Source of the DNA: Flavobacteriales bacterium
GTDB taxonomy: Bacteria; Bacteroidota; Bacteroidia; CAIKAF01
Reading direction: 5' to 3'
DNA: 64,000 bases
Assembly: GCA_018401695.1 (NCBI GenBank)
Contig: JAGYKD010000001.1
Span: 61,651 to 125,650 of the forward strand
Shown here: positions 55,301 to 60,058 of the stretch, in pieces
Position numbering within the stretch: the stretch's first letter is position 1
Layout: each line of letters begins with the position of its first letter
Notes under the pieces: generated by a model
Database searches by the model: none
What the model saw: only the letters and a program-made list of their open reading frames with translations
Told to the model about the DNA's origin: nothing
Position numbers and translations under genes: made by a program

Positions 55301-55922
55301 ACAACTGATTGCAAGCCATAGCATTAGTGGCTGCACCGACACCCTGTTTATGAGCCAAGTCATAAATGTGCATCCCAATCCAACAGCTGCCTTTACCATA
55401 AGCCCCCAAGCAGCTAGCGTTATTGAGCCACATGTAGATATGCTGGATGGAAGCACCAACGCAACCTATATATATTACGATATGGGAGATGGAAATTTCT
55501 TTGATTTCCCCAATGGAGGCTATGTTTTTCCTGACGTAGATACCGGCTACCACACCATTTTGCAGATTGCCGTAAATGAGTTTGGTTGCATGGACACAGC
55601 AGAACAACAAATCCGTTTCTTTGGAGAAACTACCCTGTATATTCCCAATGCATTTACGCCTAATGGTGACCAAGTAAACCCCTATTTTAAAGTCTACGGT
55701 CGGTTGGTAAACGATTTCCATTTGGAAATATTTACCCGTTGGGGACAAAAAGTGTTTGAATCAGAGAAAATGGATGAAGGATGGGACGGAACCATGTTTA
55801 ACCAAGGTGGAGAAGCATGCAAAAGCGATGTGTATGTCTACCGGCTTAGTTACCGCGATGTAATTGGAGAACCGCATTTTCTGCGCGGACATGTAACCTT
55901 GCTCAACAACGGCACCGAATAA
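46392..55922 (+). CDS. Giant T9SS type B secreted adhesin-like protein with PKD and PKD-like repeats
   Basis: 3176 residues. Signal peptide MSRSTPTILTFLSAWIVALP (cut near LWSQA). Residues ~35-800 hold several Ig/PKD-like domains (WTWNFGTGTPG, INWGDGSAN). Residues ~800-2270 are about 16 tandem PKD-like repeats of ~92 residues, each opening with a (T/S)(I/V)CSG-like Cys and containing a later GC(P/A)G Cys, so one disulphide per unit is likely. Eight clear PKD domains (WDFGDG) and a degenerate ninth follow at ~2340-3070. The final ~95 residues (IPNAFTPNGDQVN, RWGQKVFES, GWDGT) are the T9SS type B sorting domain. Lys is absent between residues ~532 and ~3098. It is probably a surface or matrix adhesin, perhaps aiding gliding. 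Confidence 0.95.
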   Translation: MSRSTPTILTFLSAWIVALPLWSQAIIQTNGSTHNDTLFVCSGTPVGFSDASGGTPNTWTWNFGTGTPGTANGQGPHNVTFTSNTVVSLAINGPGGSSTDTLVVAITNPNAAVNIGGGVNQVTFQGVNYHTRCVNSPSAGIILSNNITGVSPHAVTTINWGDGSANTVINGSWATQPKLYNQGTYLLQVTVTDGACIDTVSYHVFVGSSPAVGFTNPGTNSFCLPDSITFPISNFSNNTPGTQYTLSFNDGSTPVIFQHPPPGSYTHNFQSTSCSVIAQTNQGSYQNAFQGTITANNACGSSSVSVAPIYASSWNQVNFAASDTSVCTNALVNFLDQTLYGIDVTISGCDSTSPIVWTISPNTGWNVVNGTTGNDFGFTGQSYDASLWTTGSTQLDVQFTQSGIYQVQLMAGNGCGPDSMIQTICVNPANQADFNLSDTIGCVPYTVQTTNITPPTTCGTDQYLWRVSQSDPAGCGQTGAFTFASGDSLSTSPSFSFQNPGLYTIQLINNPILTPADSSRCPADTVTKTFLAKSPPFVDLTPPNPACQTAVVTIQDSVNACYGQNAPTFVWSMPAAVPSTSTQANPGPLQFTSTGAHPVSLAATNECGTNSDTVQVVISLPATISAGPDFNACMDTPIPLNGVAGGSATTGSWTAVPTGSFSPSPNQLGPNFIPPLGFTGPLQLVITSDDPIGPCPAVTDTLDITVDLHAQATTGPLADICEGDSVVLQGGFSGAASSALWTSSAPGSFIPTATDTHTVFVPATGFTGPLQLTLTTDDPPGACASDSQQATITVHPIPDIQALPMAPRICSGDSLLVQLSSTFPATTFQWTVSANPQLTGMQAGQGDSIVQVLQNLSTSVQTVQYTITPTNNNCPGNPITITVTVDPAPVITPVADQSLCAQTAAPAIGFTAQPGGVTFQWQSTSNQTGLGVGGSGNIPGWTTPPNAGPGVLTDTVFVSPFLNGCPGLTDTFLVQVQPTPQLTTNPLSQTVCSGSLTTDQAWQSNIPNTTYPWNLSSQAGVNPPGLTSGTDTLGAQTLSTTGFANGTVQYTVTPQVGGCPGPSQTYTITVQALPNVILPAGQTICPGTAMQVVTPSSALPGTTFHWTSTASAGIGGNTPNGSGNLPADVLTNSQTTPGTVTYTITPTVNGCAGTPVNYTVQVEGNPDVMATPGIQSICAGQTSQAVVFSSNTPGASFQWTSGPPGNITGAQVSGTGNLPAMTLNNTGLTVQTINYQVSAVSPNAQCVGTPMVYSITVNPYPTAQVNPSAQILCSGDTVLIVATANVPGTNFNWTVSNPGNVSGASNGTGDTLQQVVSNLSGNNATLSYTMVPDVGGCQGPAVQATAQVLFAPVMTPYADLTACAQSNVSPAPFASQPGGAGYTWTSSSNQTGIQGTGTGNLPAFSSSVNAGPTSFVDTVWVSPSQQGCAGATDTFTVTVFPTPQVTNSPLSQTVCSGQATQLVPFTSQVPGSSFSFTLASNNQVQPGIPANGTDSLPVMTPQTVGLNTGTLNYNVSATANGCTGPAANYQITVNPLPNLQLPSDDTICNGNSTQAINPGSSLNNVTFTWQSQASAGISGHIPSGTGGIPAQTLTNSQTTTGWVDYIVQADRLGCAGSQDTVRIYVHPTASIQVSPQVQTICADSLSSSIQWSSSTPNASFQWTSLVPGGLGGISGSGNGNVASFNLSNSLTSTDTVWIFGTASFMGCPGQIDSAQIVVHPTPDVTANPLSQSICSGQPFSVALNGQVNGTSYQWVAGTNPQIQGGQTGTGSSINDSLINNSNSTQIQPYTITPSANGCPGLPIQIQVSVRPLPVVSGLANQTVCSGQALAPTNFLSNPAGGSFQWTNSNPAIGLAAGGTGSIGSWNAPINFGPGSLSGQIIVEATVQNCTGPADTMNITILPEPTAMVNPNLTTICSQDTAILVITGSLPGTQYHWTVLNGGNFGATGGNGDSIAQVLTNPGPNQGLVTYEITPSLQGCAGQAITGTVNITPLPQLTVNTGPTQLCSGSNTQIQLNSNLQGTQFGWVVSNPSNVGGALNGTGNQINQNLQYNGANPAHVIYQITPTYQGCPGQGQTVNVTIQPIPVASALPNPVQICSGQPVNSGLSSTVNNTQYQWTVSNNPQITGAQAGSGDSITDILQNTGNTAQNLSYSVTPSAGGCTGAPIQVPVQIAPVVQIAANPQTQTICSGQAAAVNFSSNVQGAAIAYQYTGNNPGIQGAASGTGVLLNQTITNSGGVAQTLNYIATGTALACPGDTTAFQIIVNPLPQVNAGNNVNYCLLDPNTTLTGANPGGGTWSGVGVSPNGLFQPLSAGAGAHPIYYQYTDPQTGCVNQDTLVATVHPMPTAANLHDSLACVNAFVPFSNLSSGGATYFWDFGDGNTSQQASPVHVYNAPGLYTVTLITTSTNGCNDTVQNPIRIISAPQVQFTPNPDNGCAPLQVQFINQSSAYAAGWNWSFGNGMSSAIENPSPIWYAGSPNIDTTFMVTLTATNICGTASYTDSVRIYSQPTALFGTNISQGCSPLPVQFSQNSIGGPTSYLWDFGDGTSSNQANPGSHTFVYTGLIDTTYIISLTVSNACGTSTHTDSVRVLPNTIQAFFNTNPQNGCAPLPVLFSNFTNGATSYSWDFGDGNTSNATSPSHVYPQGGSYQVSLAASNGCSFDTAFATVTVGGQPQVSFSVQDSLCGGDVFQFVNTSQNLSNTLWDFGDGQSSNLNSPSHVYQQGGSYLVSLIGTDPIGGCTDTFSLPVVVLATPQASLFLSDTVGCAPLSVQFTETSGTAQFHTWDFGNGNTWVGPTAQHTFQAGSYQIIHVASNVYGCSDTAQAFVWVNPNPTADFQLPLTQSCTFPIQVAINNTSQGAQGFQWTFGNGQNSQLNQPVVDYTTAGNFVIQLVATNSFGCTDTATDTISVNPAVSADFRLEPFNGCAPFAPVFVNLSTGANTYTWNFSDGGGSNDVEPSYIFPNPGSYDIQLIASHSISGCTDTLFMSQVINVHPNPTAAFTISPQAASVIEPHVDMLDGSTNATYIYYDMGDGNFFDFPNGGYVFPDVDTGYHTILQIAVNEFGCMDTAEQQIRFFGETTLYIPNAFTPNGDQVNPYFKVYGRLVNDFHLEIFTRWGQKVFESEKMDEGWDGTMFNQGGEACKSDVYVYRLSYRDVIGEPHFLRGHVTLLNNGTE

Positions 55923-55975
55923 CAGCTCAGGCCTCAAACCAATCACTACATCGACATGTAGAGATTTCCAACCTA

Positions 55976-56224
55976 AACAGCGACTGACTTTCAAGGATTT
56001 ACACTTTTTCATGTAGAGATTTTTCAATCCAACTTTTCCTTATTTCAAGCAGAAGGTCTCCATTTCGGAGAGATAAAGCGCCCAGCAGGTGGTGGCAAAT
56101 AATGGCTTAAACTTCAGATCGAAACGCCTGGAGGTTCCAAACCCGTTTGGCTTGAAAGTCAAGAATCTAATGAACTTAAAAAGCGTGCAGCCGAAAAGGG
56201 ATTAAGCGCCAAACCTCAGCCTTA
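55976..56224 (+). pseudogene. Possible gene relic with in-frame stop
   Basis: One frame reads from 55976 (TATDFQGFTLFHVEIFQSN) through GEIKRPAGGGK, an in-frame TAA, then WLKLQIETPGGSKPVWLESQ and ESNELKKRAAEKGLSAKPQP to a TAA at 56224. The last ~40 codons have a protein-like composition, yet there is no usable start and the frame has a stop. It may be the remains of a lost gene. Family not recognised; chance reading is a real alternative. Confidence 0.25.
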
Positions 56225-56295
56225 AATCCTCCTAAGTGAAGCTAATCGCCAAGTAAGAAATAACGATTAAAATGGCGAATCCGCATCGGGCTGCG

Positions 56296-56303
56296 TACCT
56301 TTG
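56296..56303 (+). promoter_or_regulatory. Putative -7 element of carB
   Basis: TACCTTTG, 18 bases before the carB ATG. No -33 TTG at the usual spacing. Confidence 0.35.
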
Positions 56304-56321
56304 CGCGAACACCGAAGCAAC

Positions 56322-59132
56322 ATGCCAAAAGATCAATCCATAAGGTCCGTACTTATTATTGGGAGCGGCCCCATTGTTATAGGACAAGCTTGTGAATTTG
56401 ACTATTCGGGCACGCAAGCGGCACGAGCACTCAAAGAAGAAGGCATTAGGGTACTGCTCATCAATTCCAATCCGGCGACTATTATGACGGATCCTGTCGT
56501 TGCTGACCGGATTTTTTTAAAGCCACTTGAGCTGGAAAGCATTGTGGAGATTCTGGAATCCGAGCAAATTGATGCCGTTTTGCCTACCATGGGAGGACAA
56601 ACCGCCTTAAACCTGTGTAAGGAATGCGCGGAAGCAGGTATTTGGGAGCAGTTTGGCCTGCGGTTGATTGGCGTGGACTTAGAAGCAATCGATCGAACCG
56701 AAAACCGGGAGTTGTTTCGTCAACTCATGCAGCAGGAAGAGGTTCCTGTGGCCCCATCGGAAACGGCGAACTCCTTTTTGGAGGGTAAAGATATTGCGCA
56801 ACGGATTGGCTTTCCATTGGTTATTCGCCCTTCGTATACCTTAGGTGGAACCGGCGGAGCATTTGTGCATGACCGTGAATCCTTCGATGATTTATTGAAC
56901 AACGGCCTGCATGCCAGCCCTATTCACGAAGTACTTATTGAAAAGTCCATCTTTGGCTGGAGCGAGTTTGAATTGGAGTTGCTTAGAGATGTCAACGATA
57001 ATGTGGTCATCATTTGCTCCATTGAAAACATGGACCCCATGGGCATTCATACCGGCGACTCCATTACGGTAGCACCTGCAATGACCCTTCCCGACACCCT
57101 TTACCAAGAAATGCGCAATTTGTCCATCCGCATGATGCGCGCTATTGGTAATTTCGCCGGAGGTTGTAACGTCCAGTTTGCCGTTCATCCCGAAACCGGC
57201 GAAATGGTCGCCATTGAAATAAACCCAAGGGTTAGCCGCTCCTCGGCTTTGGCCTCCAAAGCAACCGGTTATCCCATTGCTCGGATTGCTACCAAACTGG
57301 CCATTGGCTATACCCTAGATGAGTTAGAAAACCCCATCACCAAAACGTCAGCGCTATTTGAGCCGACTTTAGACTATGTTATAGTAAAAATTCCCCGTTG
57401 GAACTTCGATAAGTTCAAAGGGGCCGATGCCTCTTTGGGCCTTCAAATGAAATCAGTGGGCGAGGTAATGGGCATTGGGCGATCTTTCCAAGAGGCCCTG
57501 CAAAAAGCCTGTCAAAGCCTGGAAATTGGAAGAAATGGCCTGGGAGCAGACGGCAAAGAGCTCAAAAACCGCGACCAAATTTTGCAAAGCCTGAGCCATC
57601 CTTCTTGGAATCGCTTGTTTCATATTTACGATGCCTTTAAGCTGGGTTTGCCCTTGTCTACCGTGCAGCGGCATACCCAAATACATCCTTGGTTTCTCGC
57701 TCAAATCCGGGATTTGGTCAGCTTTGAACAAGAACTCACCAAGTTTACCATTGAAGAGCTCCCCACAAAGTTGCTCAGGCAGGCCAAACAAAAAGGCTAC
57801 GGCGACAGGCAAATTGCACATTTAACCAATTGCTTAGAAAGCGAAGTTTTTGGCAAACGCGAAAAAGAAGGCGTGCAAAGGGTTTGGAAGCAAGTGGACA
57901 CCTGTGCGGCAGAGTTTGAAGCATATACCCCCTACTTCTATTCCACCTTTGATGAGGAAAACGAATCTGTCACATCCGCTCAACCCAAAGTGTTGATCTT
58001 AGGTGCCGGACCCAACCGTATTGGACAGGGCATTGAATTCGATTATTGCTGCGTTCATGGGGTCTTGGCCGCAAAAGAGGCCGGTTTCGAAGCCATCATG
58101 GTCAACTGCAACCCGGAAACCGTGTCTACAGACCCCGATACCGCTGACAAGCTTTACTTCGAGCCGGTTTTTTGGGAACATTTATACGACATCATTCGTC
58201 ATGAAAAACCGGTGGGCGTCATGGTTCAGCTCGGAGGGCAAACAGCCCTTAAACTAGCCGAAAAGCTCGATCGGTACGGCATCCCCATTTTAGGTACCGG
58301 ATATGCCTCCTTGGACTTAGCCGAAGATAGAGGTCGATTTTCACGCCTGTTGCATGAACTCAACATTCCCTACCCAAAGTTTGGTACTGCAAAAAGCATC
58401 GATGAGGCACTAACTGTTAGCCAAGAACTCGGCTTCCCCCTTTTGGTACGCCCATCCTACGTCCTCGGTGGACAAAAGATGAAAATCGTGCTCAACAACG
58501 AAGAACTTGAATCGCATTTAATTGAACTTTTAAGAGATATTCCCGGCAACAACATTCTGCTGGACCACTTTCTAGAGCGTACCATTGAAGCCGAAGCCGA
58601 TGCCATATGCGATGGAAATGAGGTGCAAATTCTTGGAATCATGCAACATATTGAGCCTGCCGGAATTCACTCCGGCGATTCCTATGCCGTTTTGCCGCCT
58701 TACAACCTTGGAGCATTGGTCATTGAAAAAATAGAAGAGTATACAAAAAAAATCGCCTTGGAAATGGGCGTTAAAGGGCTTATAAACATACAGTTTGCCA
58801 TAAAAGACGACGAAGTGTTTGTTATTGAAGCAAACCCCAGAGCCTCACGCACCGTTCCCTTCATTTGCAAAGCTTACGGGCAACCTTACGTAAATTGGGC
58901 CGCCAAAATTATGCTGGGTACCCACACGCTCAACGATTTTGAATACAAGCCCACAATGGAAGGTTATGCCATAAAAATTCCCGTGTTCAGTTTCAATAAA
59001 TTCCCAAAAGTCAACAAAGAATTGGGACCGGAAATGAAAAGTACAGGGGAGGCCATACGTTTTATCAGCAGCTTGCGCGACAGGTATTTCACCAAAATCT
59101 ACACCGAACGAAACCTCTACCTCAGCCGCTAA
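56322..59132 (+). CDS. carB: Carbamoyl-phosphate synthase large subunit, without allosteric domain
   Basis: 936 residues from ATG 56322 (MPKDQSIRSVLIIGSGPIVI). Two ATP-grasp halves are present: the first (VLIIGSGPIVIGQACEFDYS, residues ~10-30, then IEINPRVSRSSALASKATG) makes carboxyphosphate and carbamate; the second (VLILGAGPNRIGQGIEFDYC, then VIEANPRASRTVPFICKAYG) phosphorylates carbamate. It ends at LRDRYFTKIYTERNLYLSR, about 135 residues short of the Escherichia coli enzyme, so the C-terminal MGS domain that binds UMP/ornithine is absent. It needs CarA, which is not in the window. Confidence 0.95.
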   Translation: MPKDQSIRSVLIIGSGPIVIGQACEFDYSGTQAARALKEEGIRVLLINSNPATIMTDPVVADRIFLKPLELESIVEILESEQIDAVLPTMGGQTALNLCKECAEAGIWEQFGLRLIGVDLEAIDRTENRELFRQLMQQEEVPVAPSETANSFLEGKDIAQRIGFPLVIRPSYTLGGTGGAFVHDRESFDDLLNNGLHASPIHEVLIEKSIFGWSEFELELLRDVNDNVVIICSIENMDPMGIHTGDSITVAPAMTLPDTLYQEMRNLSIRMMRAIGNFAGGCNVQFAVHPETGEMVAIEINPRVSRSSALASKATGYPIARIATKLAIGYTLDELENPITKTSALFEPTLDYVIVKIPRWNFDKFKGADASLGLQMKSVGEVMGIGRSFQEALQKACQSLEIGRNGLGADGKELKNRDQILQSLSHPSWNRLFHIYDAFKLGLPLSTVQRHTQIHPWFLAQIRDLVSFEQELTKFTIEELPTKLLRQAKQKGYGDRQIAHLTNCLESEVFGKREKEGVQRVWKQVDTCAAEFEAYTPYFYSTFDEENESVTSAQPKVLILGAGPNRIGQGIEFDYCCVHGVLAAKEAGFEAIMVNCNPETVSTDPDTADKLYFEPVFWEHLYDIIRHEKPVGVMVQLGGQTALKLAEKLDRYGIPILGTGYASLDLAEDRGRFSRLLHELNIPYPKFGTAKSIDEALTVSQELGFPLLVRPSYVLGGQKMKIVLNNEELESHLIELLRDIPGNNILLDHFLERTIEAEADAICDGNEVQILGIMQHIEPAGIHSGDSYAVLPPYNLGALVIEKIEEYTKKIALEMGVKGLINIQFAIKDDEVFVIEANPRASRTVPFICKAYGQPYVNWAAKIMLGTHTLNDFEYKPTMEGYAIKIPVFSFNKFPKVNKELGPEMKSTGEAIRFISSLRDRYFTKIYTERNLYLSR

Positions 59133-59135
59133 GCC

Positions 59136-59143
59136 TATCTTTG
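59136..59143 (+). promoter_or_regulatory. Putative -7 element of the DUF4834 gene
   Basis: TATCTTTG begins 4 bases after the carB stop and ends 4 bases before the DUF4834 ATG at 59148. The mRNA would be nearly leaderless. No -33 box is clear because this would lie inside carB. Confidence 0.35.
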
Positions 59144-59147
59144 CGTC

Positions 59148-59372
59148 ATGAAAATCTGGGCCATAGCACGTACCGTTTTATTAGTGATAGGCATTTACTA
59201 TGCCCTAAAATTCCTAATCCGACTATTTAAAGCCCGCCAAGGAAGCAGCAACTTCAACAGCGCAAACCGAGGCCATTCTGAGCCCCGAAAGCAAAAAGGT
59301 ACCATAGAACTCAAAGCCCGAGGAAGCAGAAAAGACAAGGACGGCAACGAAATCATAGAATACGGGGAGTGA
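59148..59372 (+). CDS. DUF4834 family membrane protein
   Basis: 74 residues. One N-terminal helix (IWAIARTVLLVIGIYYALKF) then a basic linker and the charged tail KDKDGNEIIEYGE, which matches the DUF4834 pattern in Bacteroidota. Function unknown. It begins 15 bases after the carB stop and may be cotranscribed; repeat copy i follows 10 bp after its stop. Confidence 0.8.
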   Translation: MKIWAIARTVLLVIGIYYALKFLIRLFKARQGSSNFNSANRGHSEPRKQKGTIELKARGSRKDKDGNEIIEYGE

Positions 59373-59381
59373 ATTTGTGCG

Positions 59382-59520
59382 GGCCCATAGGGCCGGGCTG
59401 TCACCTTTACTCCTCAGCCCAAAGCAAGGCGCCCATAGGGCTTGTCGTGGCTTGCTGCGCGCCGCCCGCCAAGCCCTTGGGCGTCATTGCTTTGGGCTTG
59501 TGGGGTATCGGCTCCATCCC
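59382..59520 (-). repeat. Intergenic palindrome family, copy i
   Basis: On the minus strand it starts GGGATGGAGCCGATACCCC and ends TGACAGCCCGGCCC. Arms at 59417-59444 and 59470-59497 pair (GCCCAAAGCAAGGCGCCCAT... against ...GCGTCATTGCTTTGGGC). The loop contains CGGCGCGCAGCAAGCCACG, and the right box is GAGGAGTA. Together with copy h it is the best match. It lies between the convergent DUF4834 and DUF3127 genes. Confidence 0.87.
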
Positions 59521-59623
59521 TCCCGCTTAAGCTCCGTTTTAGGACCATAAGCTAAAAAGAAAGTGTCCTGTGCAAGCGATTTCCGCAGAACAGAAAATCA
59601 AGGGGGAGGGGTGAACGTTGACC

Positions 59624-60010
59624 TTAGAAGGGCAAATCGTCCTCTCCTCCGCCACCGGGCATAGGTGGAGGTGGAGGTGCGGCCGGAAAAGGAGGTGGCG
59701 CCGAACCGGAGGCTGCATTTGCGCTCGGAGAAGGGGCCGCAGCGGCATCGGCTGCTTGGACCTTCCAAGCTTTTACATCGGTATACCAACGACCGTTATA
59801 CTCACGGCTTTCAACGTCAAAAGACACCTGCACTTTTTGGCTTTCCTGAATGGGGGCGCCGTCGATTTTATTTCCCCAAACGGCTATGCACACATCTTTG
59901 GGATATGGGCCTTCGGTTTGAAGAATAAATTCTTGTTTGCGCCAGGGACCATTGCGCCCTTCGCCGGTTTGAAGGGGGAGAACTTGTTTAATTGTGCCGG
60001 TTAATTCCAT
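59624..60010 (-). CDS. DUF3127 domain protein (OB-fold, ssDNA-binding-like)
   Basis: 128 residues. The N-terminal ~85 residues form an OB-fold-like DUF3127 domain (MELTGTIKQVLPLQTGEGRN, GPWRKQEFILQTEGPYPKDV, VSFDVESREYNGRWYTDVKA). The C-terminal ~35 residues are Ala/Pro/Gly-rich and end in an acidic GGGGEDDLPF, like the SSB protein-interaction tail. A role in nucleic-acid binding is inferred from this. A promoter lies just upstream. Confidence 0.83.
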   Translation of the reverse strand: MELTGTIKQVLPLQTGEGRNGPWRKQEFILQTEGPYPKDVCIAVWGNKIDGAPIQESQKVQVSFDVESREYNGRWYTDVKAWKVQAADAAAAPSPSANAASGSAPPPFPAAPPPPPMPGGGGEDDLPF

Positions 60011-60030
60011 AGAATTTGTTGAATTTCCTG

Positions 60031-60058
60031 CAAAGATACAAAGCCTTCAGGTTTCTCA
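60031..60058 (-). promoter_or_regulatory. Promoter of the DUF3127 gene
   Basis: On the minus strand TTG, 18 bases and TATCTTTG (60038-60031) fit the Bacteroidota consensus, ending 20 bases before the ATG at 60010. The -33 lies at the end of the upstream T9SS protein gene. Confidence 0.4.

Larger units (their letters stand above)
55923..56321. other. Intergenic region before carB
   Basis: About 400 bp. It has two copies of CATGTAGAGATTT (55955-55967 and 56010-56022), a possible gene relic (56107-56224) and a TACCTTTG -7-like element at 56296-56303, 18 bases before the carB ATG. No intact gene is seen. Confidence 0.5.

Noticed and set aside
54912..55748. A 278-codon antisense frame inside the 3' part of the giant gene
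   Set aside because: It is the complement of a low-complexity repeat coding sequence and shows no protein-like motifs.
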